Source: Actinokineospora pegani (lineage in GTDB: Bacteria > Actinomycetota > Actinomycetes > Mycobacteriales > Pseudonocardiaceae). Taken from it: a DNA stretch of 64,000 nt. Below are positions 45,415-53,844 of the stretch, in pieces; the first letter of the stretch is position 1; each line of letters starts with the position of its first letter. Location: the NCBI RefSeq assembly GCF_009745975.1, contig NZ_WHOL01000121.1, positions 62,001 through 126,000 of the forward strand. Reading direction: 5' to 3'. The position numbers and the translations under genes are program-made. Under the pieces are notes generated by a model. It was not told the DNA's origin. It did no database searches and saw only the letters and a list, made by a program, of their open reading frames with translations.

Positions 45415-46182
45415 TCACCGGGTCGCCAGCCGCAGCAGCGCCCACAGCTGGGCCACGGCGTCCATGTCGCCCTCGCTGCGCACGGCCCGGTCGAACACCG
45501 CCGACCGGCCCCACAGCCACAGGTAGAGCAGCGCGGGCTCGGCGGTGACCACCGCGTCGGCGGTCTCGGCGGCCAGCGGCGAGACCGGCCCGGCGCTGGT
45601 GCGGTCGACGCCCATCTCCGCGAGCCAGGTGTGCCCGGCGGTGCGGACGACGACGGTGGCCCGGCGGGTGCCCGCGACGCCCAGCTCGGCCAACCGCTGG
45701 GTGAACCAGACCGCCAGCACCTCGTCGATGCCGTCGACGGCCACGTCCCGCGGGACCGGGTCGTGGCCGCCGCCGTTGGCCGCGCTCTGCACGTCGACGC
45801 GGTGCACGGTGGCCTCGTGCGCCATCCTCCGCCGCCAGAACCGGTAGTCCTGCCGGTCGGGGTGCCAGGTCGGGCACGGCGCGTCGGGTCGGTGCGCGGC
45901 CAGCTCGCCCAGCAGCGACCGCAGGCTGTCGCGCAGCCAGTCCTCGACGCCGGTGCCCGGGTCGGGCTCGCGCTCCCACCCGGCGGGCCGCCGCCCCGTG
46001 CGCACCCACGAGACGACCATCCGCTGCACGCTGCCCAGGTGCCGGGCCGTCTCGCCGACCGTCAGGCCGGGACAGGCGGGCACCGGCCGGTCGTGGTCGG
46101 CGCCCTCGGCCGAGGACGCCAGCAGCAGTGTCTCGGTCTCCAGCACGTCGAGCAGGCGGTCGTCGTCGATCAGCCCCGTCAC
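45415..46182 (-). CDS. maleylpyruvate isomerase (mycothiol-dependent, DinB-like fold) family protein
   Basis: A 255-residue protein of the actinobacterial MDMPI family. The N-terminal four-helix domain shows TVGETARHLGSVQRM and RMAHEATVHRVDVQ, whose histidines and Glu usually bind a divalent metal. A C-terminal domain follows (VVRTAGHTWLAEM..., LLYLWLWGR). Members use mycothiol as cofactor or have unknown substrates. The GTG at 46182 overlaps the TGA of the HEPN gene (GTGA), so the two are coupled and this gene is also under the predicted SOS promoter. Confidence 0.8.
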   Translation of the reverse strand: MTGLIDDDRLLDVLETETLLLASSAEGADHDRPVPACPGLTVGETARHLGSVQRMVVSWVRTGRRPAGWEREPDPGTGVEDWLRDSLRSLLGELAAHRPDAPCPTWHPDRQDYRFWRRRMAHEATVHRVDVQSAANGGGHDPVPRDVAVDGIDEVLAVWFTQRLAELGVAGTRRATVVVRTAGHTWLAEMGVDRTSAGPVSPLAAETADAVVTAEPALLYLWLWGRSAVFDRAVRSEGDMDAVAQLWALLRLATR

Positions 46183-47606
46183 CGCCCGCCGCCGTGCACG
46201 GCGAGGTGCGCCAGCCCGACGAACTGCCGGGTCTGCCGGTAGAGGTCGTCCGCTGCCCGCGGCCCGACCCGGTTGGACACGCCCGCCTGCACGGCCGCCC
46301 TGGTCGCCGAGCAGGAGGCGAAGAACGCCGCCCACTCCCGGAACTCCGGCGCGACCGACGACAGCAGCGTCCAGACGCTGGTCGGCTTCGCCCGCCCCCG
46401 GTGCGGTCTGCCCCGCACCGCCAGCACGGCGGCCGCGGCGCGCAGCGCGCACAGGTAGGAATCGACGAACAGGTGCGCGGGGTCGCCCTCCCCGGCCACG
46501 GCGAGCAGACCCTGCTCGGCCTGGTCGAGCAGCGAGAGGGCGGACTGCGGCACCGGCGCCGCGGCTCCTCGGGGCAGGGGGCGCGGACGCGGGCGGACCG
46601 GCTCCGGACTGACAGGCAAGGCGGACTGGGCGGACCCGGCCGCCGATCGCCCCGCGGGCTCACCAGAACTCGGGCGAACCGACTCGGCACCAACCGGCGG
46701 AACAGACCGCGCGGCCCCGGCCGCGCGGTGCTCCCGGACCGGCCGGGGCACGGACTCACCGGAACCAGCAGACCCGGAACGCGAGCGAGCCGCCTCCGCC
46801 TTGCGGCCGACGAGCAGAGCCGACTGGGCAGGCCCAGCCGAGCGGCGCTCCCGCACCGACCGCCCCACAGGCTCACCGGAACCAGCAGACCCGGAACGCG
46901 AGTGAGCCGCCTCAGAGCCAACCGGCAGCGCCGACTGAGCGGACCCAACCGCACCGCGCTCCCGCGCCAGCTCACCGGAATCGACAGACCCGGAACGCGA
47001 ACTCGAGCGAACCGGCTCGGAGCCGACCGGCAAGGCCGACTGGGCAGGCATGGCCGCCCGACGCTCACACGCCGACCGCCGCGCGGACTCAGCAGCCCCA
47101 AAACCCGAACTCGAGCGAACCGACTCCGAGCCAACAGGCAAGGCCGACTGGGCAGGCATGGCCGCCCGACGCTCACACGCCGACCGCCGCGCGGACTCAG
47201 CAGCCCCAGAACGCGAGCGCGGGTGCACCGGCTCCGGGCCGACCGGCAGGGCGGACTGGGCGGACCCGGTCGCACGGTGGTCCCGGACCAGCCGTCGCGC
47301 GGGCTCAGCGGGCCGGGTGCGCGGGGTCGTCGAGTGCTCGATGGCTCGCGGGGCGGGGGACCTCTCGGGCCGCTCCGCGAACAGCGCCTGGTCGGCGGGC
47401 GGCTCCTCCTGCCTGCCGATCGGCGCGACCGGCGGCCACGTCGAGGTCTGGTCCTCGGGCTCGACCGGGAGTTCGGTCTGGGCGAGGCGGGCGGCCGCGG
47501 CGTTGAAGCGGTCGTGGCGCGTGTCGGGGGCCGGGTCGGGGCGGTGCTGGGCACCGCGGCGGGGGTGGGGCGGCGGGGTGACAGGGAAGTCCAGCGTGCT
47601 GGTCAT
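46179..47606 (-). CDS. SAV_6107-type HEPN domain protein with an expanded repeat linker
   Basis: A 475-residue protein. The first 100 residues are Pro/Thr-rich, and residues about 110-340 are an Arg/Ser/Pro/Glu-rich disordered region with seven imperfect copies of a unit centred on (S/P)AQSALPVGSE. The last 125 residues form a helical HEPN domain (LSLLDQAEQGLLAVA, LCALRAAAAVLAVRG, FREWAAFFASCSATRAAV) that ends with a possible RX6H nuclease motif in RQFVGLAH. Known family members are usually much shorter. The ATG at 47606 has GAGGAGG about 5 bases upstream. A perfect SOS box lies 103 bases upstream, so damage induction is likely. Confidence 0.75.
   Translation of the reverse strand: MTSTLDFPVTPPPHPRRGAQHRPDPAPDTRHDRFNAAAARLAQTELPVEPEDQTSTWPPVAPIGRQEEPPADQALFAERPERSPAPRAIEHSTTPRTRPAEPARRLVRDHRATGSAQSALPVGPEPVHPRSRSGAAESARRSACERRAAMPAQSALPVGSESVRSSSGFGAAESARRSACERRAAMPAQSALPVGSEPVRSSSRSGSVDSGELARERGAVGSAQSALPVGSEAAHSRSGSAGSGEPVGRSVRERRSAGPAQSALLVGRKAEAARSRSGSAGSGESVPRPVREHRAAGAARSVPPVGAESVRPSSGEPAGRSAAGSAQSALPVSPEPVRPRPRPLPRGAAAPVPQSALSLLDQAEQGLLAVAGEGDPAHLFVDSYLCALRAAAAVLAVRGRPHRGRAKPTSVWTLLSSVAPEFREWAAFFASCSATRAAVQAGVSNRVGPRAADDLYRQTRQFVGLAHLAVHGGGR
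46600..47280. repeat. intragenic repeats in the HEPN-gene linker
   Basis: About seven degenerate repeats of roughly 30-36 codons encode the disordered linker. Two neighbouring copies, starting at 47041 and 47149, are almost identical over the 108-base period, with a 60-base stretch that is the same except at its edge. This points to recent in-frame expansion. Confidence 0.8.
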
Positions 47607-47708
47607 CGGGGCCTCCTCGCGATCGTGCCGTTGGGCTGGCGCGCGCCGAGGGGAAGCCGGCGGCGTCCGGTGGTGAGGCGCTTCCCCCGCCCCACCACCG
47701 GACACTAC

Positions 47709-47724
47709 TCGAACACTTGTTCGA
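47709..47724. promoter_or_regulatory. perfect LexA (SOS) box before the HEPN operon
   Basis: TCGAACACTTGTTCGA matches TCGAAC-N4-GTTCGA in every fixed position. It lies 103 bases upstream of the HEPN ATG and 103 bases from the divergent YbaK-type gene. LexA control of the HEPN operon is inferred. Confidence 0.85.
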
Positions 47725-47727
47725 GTA

Positions 47728-47747
47728 TGGCCAGGTTAACCTGGCCA
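47728..47747. promoter_or_regulatory. 20-bp perfect palindrome, possible operator
   Basis: TGGCCAGGTTAACCTGGCCA is a perfect palindrome with no loop, so it is more likely a binding site for a dimeric regulator than a terminator. It begins 4 bases from the SOS box in the divergent promoter region. The regulator is unknown. Confidence 0.5.
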
Positions 47748-47826
47748 GGGCAGGGGTTCAAGCCGGTCCGGGGTGAGCCGCGATACCGGGTGGCCCCGAC
47801 GTCGGCGCCGGTGATGTGATGGAGCG

Positions 47827-48348
47827 GTGAGCACACTCGCGCACCCGGCGGTGGCCGGGGTGGTGCGCGCGCTGCGGGCGGCGGGACTGGACTCGGCCGC
47901 CGACGGCGTGCGCGTGCTGGACGGCGAGGCGCGCACCGCGGCGCTCGCGGCGGCGGCGCTGGGGGTCCCCGTGGGGGCCATCGCCAACAGCCTCGTCTTC
48001 GCGGCGACGATCGATGGGCGCGAGCACCCCCTGCTCGCGCTCACCTCCGGGGCGCACCGGGCGGACACCGCCGTGCTGGCGCGGCGGGTCGGGGCGGACG
48101 CCGTCGGCCGGGCGACCCCGGCGTTCGTGCGCGAGCACACCGGGCAGGCCATCGGCGGCGTGGCGCCCGTCGGGCACCCGGCTCCGCTGCGCACGCTGGT
48201 CGACAAGCACCTGGAGCGCTACCCGGTGGTCTGGGCGGCCGCGGGCCACGCCAAAACCGTCTTCCCCACCTCGTACAAAGATCTGGTGACGCTCACCGGG
48301 GGCGCGGCTGCGGACGTGTCCGGCGAGGAGGATGATCCCGACTCGTGA
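47827..48348 (+). CDS. YbaK/EbsC-type aminoacyl-tRNA deacylase
   Basis: A 173-residue protein that probably removes wrongly attached amino acids from tRNA in trans. It shows the YbaK pattern: RTAALAAAALGVPVGAIANSLVF, PLLALTSGAHRADTAVLARRVG and AFVREHTGQAIGGVAPVGHP. Which tRNA it proofreads cannot be told. The start is GTG. Its TGA overlaps the next gene's GTG by four bases (GTGA), indicating coupling to the acetyltransferase. Confidence 0.88.
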   Translation: MSTLAHPAVAGVVRALRAAGLDSAADGVRVLDGEARTAALAAAALGVPVGAIANSLVFAATIDGREHPLLALTSGAHRADTAVLARRVGADAVGRATPAFVREHTGQAIGGVAPVGHPAPLRTLVDKHLERYPVVWAAAGHAKTVFPTSYKDLVTLTGGAAADVSGEEDDPDS

Positions 48349-48914
48349 CCGCCGCTCCCACCCCCCGCGTCGCCAGGTTCGCCGAGCTGTCCGCCGACCA
48401 GCTCCGCGGCGGCCTGCGCGAGGCGCTGGCGCTCTACGTCACCGCCATGGGCTACCCCAGGGGCACCGCCGAGCAGCGGGCGCCGATGTGGCTGGCGCAC
48501 ATGCTGCGCGCGGGGTGGCGCTGCGTCGCCGCCTACGACGACGACGGGGCGATGGCGGGCATCGCCTACGGCTACCGCGGCGCCCCCGGCCAGTGGTGGC
48601 ACGAGCAGGTGCGCCGCGGCGTCACCGAGCGGCGCGGGCCCGAGGTCGCCGAGGCCTGGATGGCCGACTACTTCGAGCTGACCGAGCTGCACGTGCGCCC
48701 GGACACCCAGGGCCGGGGCACCGGCGCGGAACTGGTGCGGCTGCTGCTCTCCGGAGCCACCAACCGCAACGTGCTGCTGTCGACGCCGGAGGGCCCCTCC
48801 CGGGCGTGGCGGCTCTACCGACGGCTCGGCTTCGACGACGTGCTGCGCGAGTACCAGTTCGCAGGTGACCCACGCCCGTTCGGCGTACTCGGCAGACCGC
48901 TCCCGCTGGACTGA
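48345..48914 (+). CDS. GNAT-family N-acetyltransferase
   Basis: A 189-residue acetyltransferase. The acetyl-CoA site is ELHVRPDTQGRGTGAELVRLLL (motif A), followed by VLLSTPEG and RLYRRLGFDDVLREYQFAG (motif B). The substrate is unknown. It is the second gene of a two-gene unit with the YbaK-type deacylase. Confidence 0.88.
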   Translation: MTAAPTPRVARFAELSADQLRGGLREALALYVTAMGYPRGTAEQRAPMWLAHMLRAGWRCVAAYDDDGAMAGIAYGYRGAPGQWWHEQVRRGVTERRGPEVAEAWMADYFELTELHVRPDTQGRGTGAELVRLLLSGATNRNVLLSTPEGPSRAWRLYRRLGFDDVLREYQFAGDPRPFGVLGRPLPLD

Positions 48915-49211
48915 CCGCGAGCCACCCCGATCACCAGCAGCCCCGGCCCCACCTCTACAGCCACCCCACGCCCACTCGACTGACCGGCAGAGCAACGAAA
49001 CGCCCCCACCAAGCCCCACCCAAGCAAGCACCGGTTCACGGCAACCTGCGCCCAGTCGGGCCCATTCCCGACCCGAACCCCGGGCCCTGCCACACCTAGG
49101 CCGGGACCCAACACCGGCCGCCCTTAACTCCGGGAGTAAACACTCGCGGCAACTGGGCACGGCCCACCGCCACACCCCGCAAGGCGAAGCGCGCCGACCC
49201 CCAACCACCCC
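48915..49211. other. C-rich convergent intergenic stretch
   Basis: About 300 bases between convergent genes. The plus strand is rich in CA and CCA runs, unlike the flanking genes. Only a short stem (GGCCGG at 49099-49104 with CCGGCC at 49114-49119) was noticed. No gene is supported. Confidence 0.5.
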
Positions 49212-50906
49212 TCACAGAGCAGCCAACCGCTCGGTAAGCGTGTCCAGCCCCATCGCCCCCATCTCCAGGGCGTCCTGGTGAAAACGCCGCAGGTCGAACG
49301 CATCCCCCCGACGGCCCTTCACCTCGTCGCGAGCACGCAGCCACAGCCGCTCGCCGAGCTTGTAGGTGGGCGCCTGCCCCGGCCAGCCCAAGTAGCGGTC
49401 CACCTCGTCGCGCACGTGAGCCGGGTCGGTGATGGTGCGGGTGAGCAGGAACTCCAGGCCCAGGTCCGGGGTCCAGCGCTCGCCCTCGTGGAAGCCGGTC
49501 CCGCGCGGGATCTCCAGCTTGAGGTGCATGCCGATGTCGATGATGACCCGGGCGGCGCGGAACAGGTGCGCGTCGAGCATGCCCAGCAGGTCGCCGTCGT
49601 CGTCGAGGTAGCCGAACTCGCGCATGAGCCGCTCCGCGTAGAGCGCCCAGCCCTCGCCGTAGGCGGGCACCCAGCACAGCAGCCGCTGGAACCGGTTGAG
49701 GTGCGCGGCCTGGTTGACCGCGGTGCCGATCTGCAGGTGGTGGCCGGGGACGCCCTCGTGGTAGACGGTGGTGACCTCGCGCCAGGTGGAGAAGTCCGCG
49801 CGGTCGGCGGGCACCGACCACCACATCCGGCCCGGCCGCGTCCAGTCGTCGGTGGGGCCCTGGTAGTAGGCGCCGACCGTGCCGCCGGGCGGGGCGATGC
49901 GGCACTCCAGGGCCATCAGCCGGTCGGGGATGTCGAAGTGCACGCCGCGCAGGTCGGACAGGGCGCGGTCGGACAGCTCCTGCATCCAGCGCCGCAGGGC
50001 GTCCTGACCGGTGACCTGGTAGCGCGGGTCGGCGTCGAGGTGGGCGGCGGCCTCGGCGATGGTCGCGCCGGGCTTGACCCGGTCGGCGACCCGCCGCATC
50101 TCCGCCTCGATCCGGGAGAACTCGTCCCAGCCCCACGCGTAGGCCTCGGCGAGGTCGAGCCGGGCACCGGTGTAGAGCTGGGAGAACAGCCGGTAGCGGT
50201 CCTCGCCCACGGCGTCCTCGGCCGGGGCGGCGGGGGCGAGTTCGGAGGTGAGGAACCCGGCCAGGTCGGCGTAGGCGCGCTCGGCGGCGGCGACCCCGGC
50301 GGCCAGGTCCGGCCCGGCCAGCTCGCCCGCGCCGTCGGCCAGCCCGGCGAAGAAGGAGCGCGCGCCCGACAGCCCGGCCCAGGTGCGGCACTGCTCGGCG
50401 ACCTTGACGACCTGGCGCAGCGCGGGGACGTCGCCGCGGGCGGCGGCGGCGCGCAGGGAGGCCTCGTAGCCCTCGAGGCACTCGGGGACGGCGGAGAGCC
50501 GGGCGGCGATGGTGGCCCAGTGCTCGGCGGTCTCGGTCGGCATCAGGTCGAAAACCTCGCGCACGTCCTGCGCGGGGCTGGCGATGACGTTGAGGTCGAA
50601 GTCGACCAGCCCGGCCTCGTGCAGGTCGTGGGTGCGCCCGACGCGCTCGACGAACACCGCCTTGGCGTTGGCCGACGCGGTGTCCACCGGCTCGATCCCG
50701 GCGATCTCGGCGAGGGCGGCCGTGGCCAGCCGCCCGCGCTCGGCCACACCGTCGGGGGACAGGTCGGGCAGCAGGTGGTCGTGGCCCGCCTCGCCGAAGT
50801 AGGTGGCCTCGATGGGGTTGGCCGCCGCCACCGCCGCGACGTAGGCGTCGCTGACGCGGTGGATCTCGCCGGACGGGCCTGGGCTGGGGTTCGCTGGGGT
50901 CGCCAT
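49212..50906 (-). CDS. DUF885-family metallopeptidase-like protein
   Basis: A 564-residue, mostly helical protein of the DUF885 family. The key motif is VYHEGVPGHHLQIG, the HExxPGHH zinc-site pattern of this family, with further conserved blocks GAYYQGPTDDWTRPG and YGEGWALYAERLMREFGYL. Peptidase activity is assumed from the motif. There is no signal peptide, so it is cytoplasmic. The ATG at 50906 is used. It is divergent from lppM, with 89 bases between. Confidence 0.9.
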   Translation of the reverse strand: MATPANPSPGPSGEIHRVSDAYVAAVAAANPIEATYFGEAGHDHLLPDLSPDGVAERGRLATAALAEIAGIEPVDTASANAKAVFVERVGRTHDLHEAGLVDFDLNVIASPAQDVREVFDLMPTETAEHWATIAARLSAVPECLEGYEASLRAAAARGDVPALRQVVKVAEQCRTWAGLSGARSFFAGLADGAGELAGPDLAAGVAAAERAYADLAGFLTSELAPAAPAEDAVGEDRYRLFSQLYTGARLDLAEAYAWGWDEFSRIEAEMRRVADRVKPGATIAEAAAHLDADPRYQVTGQDALRRWMQELSDRALSDLRGVHFDIPDRLMALECRIAPPGGTVGAYYQGPTDDWTRPGRMWWSVPADRADFSTWREVTTVYHEGVPGHHLQIGTAVNQAAHLNRFQRLLCWVPAYGEGWALYAERLMREFGYLDDDGDLLGMLDAHLFRAARVIIDIGMHLKLEIPRGTGFHEGERWTPDLGLEFLLTRTITDPAHVRDEVDRYLGWPGQAPTYKLGERLWLRARDEVKGRRGDAFDLRRFHQDALEMGAMGLDTLTERLAAL

Positions 50907-50995
50907 GCGGCTGCACGCTAGCGAACCGGCCCGGACCCCGGCGAACGGTTAGTGCCCGGGAGCGCGAACCGGCCCGGGTACGGCAGGATGGCCCG

Positions 50996-51694
50996 GTGCC
51001 CCACGCCACGTCCCGTTCCAGTGACCGTTCGCGCAGGTGGTTGGCCATCGTCGCGCTCGCCCTGCTGTCGATGTTCACGTTGTCGGGCTGCCTGCGGGTG
51101 CAGGCGGCGCTCACGGTGTCCGAGGCGGACCTGGTGTCCGGCACGCTCGTGGTGGCCTCGGTCGCGGGCAAGCAGGGCGACCTGGGCCCGGAGCTGACCA
51201 TCCCGCCGGAGCTGCGCGGCAGGGTGCGCACCGAGATCTACACCGGCGACGACTACGTCGGGCAGACCGTGCGCTTCCAGGACCTCACCTTCGCCGAGGT
51301 CAGCCTGCTCGGCGACTCCATCACCTCCGAAGAGCAGTACCGCCTGACCTTCCGCCGGGTCGGCGACCTGGTCACCCTCGCGGGCTCGGCCGACCTCACC
51401 CAGCTCCCCGCCGACCGCGCCGACATCCAGCTCGAGATCGCCTTCCCGGGCACCGTGACGCGCACCAACGGGGACAACGACGACGACACGGTCAGTTGGT
51501 CGCCCAAGCCGGGCGCGGTCTCCGAGTTCACCGCGACCGCCCAGTACTCCGGCGCCTCCGGGGCGTCGTGGACGCAGTGGGTGGTCATGGTGGGGGCGGC
51601 GGCGGTGGGGGTCTCGATGATCGTGCTGGCGCTGGCGCTGTTCTCGCACCGGCGGGCGCAGCGGGCGCTGGGGCCGCCCCCTGCCCGCGCCTAG
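50996..51694 (+). CDS. lppM: LppM-family lipoprotein
   Basis: A 232-residue exported protein: lipobox LSGC near residue 32, a beta-rich LppM domain (LRVQAALTVSEADLVSGTLVV..., PADRADIQLEIAFPGTV), and a C-terminal membrane helix (WVVMVGAAAVGVSMIVLALALF) with a basic cytoplasmic tail. Mycobacterial LppM (Rv2171) affects phagosome trafficking; here a general envelope role is more likely. The start is GTG at 50996. Its stop shares CTAG (51691-51694) with the stop of convergent metF, as in a tightly packed conserved block. Confidence 0.88.
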   Translation: MPHATSRSSDRSRRWLAIVALALLSMFTLSGCLRVQAALTVSEADLVSGTLVVASVAGKQGDLGPELTIPPELRGRVRTEIYTGDDYVGQTVRFQDLTFAEVSLLGDSITSEEQYRLTFRRVGDLVTLAGSADLTQLPADRADIQLEIAFPGTVTRTNGDNDDDTVSWSPKPGAVSEFTATAQYSGASGASWTQWVVMVGAAAVGVSMIVLALALFSHRRAQRALGPPPARA

Positions 51695-52575
51695 GCGCGG
51701 GCGGGGACGAGGCCCAGGCGGTTGACCACCTCGCGGGTGGCCCGGGACTGGTTGAAGGTGTAGAAGTGCAGGTCGGTCACGCCCTCGGCCAAGAGGCGCT
51801 CGCTGGTCTCGGTGATGACGTCGATGCCCTCGGCGCGGAAGGCCTTGGGGTCGTCGACCAGGGGTTGCAGGCGGGCGGCCAGGCCTGCGGGGAGCTGGGC
51901 CCCGGAGAGCTCGACGGTCTTGGCGAGCATCTTGGGGGTGGTCAGCGGCATGATGCCGGGGATGACGAGGTTGTCGCAGCCGCGGGCGGCGACGAGGTCG
52001 CGGAAGCGGAGGAAGTCCTCGGCCTCGAAGAAGAGCTGGGCGATGGCGAAGTCGGCGCCCGCGGCGAACTTGCGCAGCAGGAAGTCGATGTCGCGCTCCG
52101 GGGACTCCGCGCTGGGGTGGCCGTAGGGGAACGCGGCGACGCCGACGCAGAAGTCGCCGAGGTCGCGGATGAGGGTGACGAGCTCCTCGGCGTAGTTGAG
52201 GCCCTGCGGGTGCTGCACCCAGGTGCCGTTGGGGTCGCCGGGCGGGTCGCCGCGCAGGGCGAGGATGTTGCGGATGCCGTGGGCGGCGTACCAGCCGATG
52301 ACGTTGCGCAGCTCGGTGACCGAGTGGTCCACCGCGGTCAGGTGCGCCATCGGGACCATCGTGGTCTCGGTGGCGATGCGCCCGGTGGTGCGGATGGTGC
52401 GGTCGCGGCTGGAGCCGCCTGCCCCGTAGGTCACGGAGACGAACGCGGGGTCCAGCCCCTCCAGCTCGCGCACGGCGCGCCACAGCCTGCGCTCATCGGC
52501 CTCGTCCCGCGGGGGCATGAACTCCACGGAGAAGACCGGGCGATCGGCGCGCAACCGCTCCGTCACAGTCGTCAT
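51691..52575 (-). CDS. metF: methylenetetrahydrofolate reductase
   Basis: A 294-residue FAD-dependent TIM-barrel enzyme that reduces 5,10-methylene-THF to 5-methyl-THF for methionine synthesis. Visible features are the start VFSVEFMPPRDE, VSVTYGAGGSSRDRT, HLTAVDHS, ILALRGDPPGD and QLFFEAEDFLRF. It lies between lppM and the polyprenyl synthase, the place of Rv2172c in M. tuberculosis. No SAM riboswitch is seen in the 138-base divergent gap. Confidence 0.92.
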   Translation of the reverse strand: MTTVTERLRADRPVFSVEFMPPRDEADERRLWRAVRELEGLDPAFVSVTYGAGGSSRDRTIRTTGRIATETTMVPMAHLTAVDHSVTELRNVIGWYAAHGIRNILALRGDPPGDPNGTWVQHPQGLNYAEELVTLIRDLGDFCVGVAAFPYGHPSAESPERDIDFLLRKFAAGADFAIAQLFFEAEDFLRFRDLVAARGCDNLVIPGIMPLTTPKMLAKTVELSGAQLPAGLAARLQPLVDDPKAFRAEGIDVITETSERLLAEGVTDLHFYTFNQSRATREVVNRLGLVPARA

Positions 52576-52713
52576 GCACTCAGGGTAGCGATCCGTCCGC
52601 CCATCGGAACACCCCTCTCATTGACCGGACTGGCGCGGGGTGTGCGAGACGCGCGGGTCACATCACCCACCCCCGGAGCGGCGCCGTCGCCCCGGACAGC
52701 GGACGATGGGGGC

Positions 52714-53844
52714 GTGCAGGCAGTGAGCAGGACCACCGTGACCGACGCGCCCATAGACGCGCCCATCGACGGGGCCTTGCCCGACCACGTCGAGCGGGCC
52801 CTGGCCGAGTACCTGGCGGTGCGGCACGCCGGGATGGCCGACCAGGCGCCCTCGTTCGGCTCGGCGGTGTCCTCGCTGGCCCGGTTCGTGCTCGGCGGCG
52901 GCAAGCGGCTGCGGCCGACGTTCGCCTGGTGGGGCTGGCGCGGCGCGGGCGGCGCGGGCAGCGGGGCCGAGGCCGAGGCGGTGCTGCGGGCGGTGAGCGC
53001 GCTGGAGCTGATCCAGGCGTGCGCGCTGGTGCACGACGACCTGATGGACGCCTCCTCGCTGCGCCGGGGCAAGCCGACGGTGCACGTCGAGTTCGCCGCC
53101 AAGCACCGGGAGCGGGGCTGGCTGGGCGAGTCCGAGCGGTTCGGCGCCGCGGCGGCGATCCTGCTCGGGGACCTGGCCCTGGCCTGGGCCGACGACATGT
53201 TCACCGGGGCCGGGCTGGCCACGCGCAGGCAGGCCGCCGCGCAGCAGCCGTGGCAGGCGATGCGCGCGGAGATGCTGGCCGGGCAGTACCTGGACGTGCT
53301 GGTGCAGGCCACCGGCGACGAGTCGGGTGAGGCGGCGCTGAGCGTGGCGCGGATGAAGACCGCCGCCTACACCGTGGAACGGCCGCTGCACCTGGGCGCG
53401 GCGCTGGCCGGGGCGCCGGAGCCGGTGGTCGGGGGGCTGCGCGCGTTCGGCACCGACATCGGCGTGGCCTTCCAGCTCCGCGACGACCTGCTCGGCATGT
53501 TCGGCGACACCGAGGTCACCGGCAAGCCCGCCGGGGACGACCTGCGCGAGGGCAAGCGCACGCTGCTGATGTCGGTCGGGCTGCGCCGGGCCGCCGAGGC
53601 GGGCCGCGGGGGCGACGCGCGGGTGCTGCGGTCCGCGCTCGGCGACGACGCGCTGACCGTCGAGGACGTCGAGCGGGTTCGCGGGCTGCTGGTGGACCTG
53701 GGCGCCGTCGCCGAGGTCGAGTCCAGGGTCGACGAGCTGACCGACCGGGCGCTGGGCGCGCTGGAGCGGGTGGAGCTGGCCGACGCGGCGGCGCGCGAGG
53801 TGCTGTGCTCGCTGGCGGTCACGGCCACGAGGCGGACCAGCTAG
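52714..53844 (+). CDS. polyprenyl diphosphate synthase (GGPP synthase type)
   Basis: A 376-residue trans-prenyltransferase of the IdsA/CrtE type. The first Asp-rich motif is LVHDDLMD, the second QLRDDLLGMFGD, and GGGKRLRPT binds isopentenyl diphosphate. Chain length cannot be fixed from the sequence. The next gene is a phytoene-desaturase-like oxidase, so geranylgeranyl diphosphate for carotenoids is plausible. The GTG at 52714 is used, with in-frame GTG alternatives at 52723 and 52738. Its TAG overlaps the next GTG by one base (TAGTG). Confidence 0.88.
   Translation: MQAVSRTTVTDAPIDAPIDGALPDHVERALAEYLAVRHAGMADQAPSFGSAVSSLARFVLGGGKRLRPTFAWWGWRGAGGAGSGAEAEAVLRAVSALELIQACALVHDDLMDASSLRRGKPTVHVEFAAKHRERGWLGESERFGAAAAILLGDLALAWADDMFTGAGLATRRQAAAQQPWQAMRAEMLAGQYLDVLVQATGDESGEAALSVARMKTAAYTVERPLHLGAALAGAPEPVVGGLRAFGTDIGVAFQLRDDLLGMFGDTEVTGKPAGDDLREGKRTLLMSVGLRRAAEAGRGGDARVLRSALGDDALTVEDVERVRGLLVDLGAVAEVESRVDELTDRALGALERVELADAAAREVLCSLAVTATRRTS

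Noticed and set aside
45311-47554. Long minus-strand frame continuing upstream of the second VOC gene
   Set aside because: It overlaps the maleylpyruvate-isomerase-like and HEPN genes, which have recognisable domains and coupled starts. The VOC domain starts at 45310.
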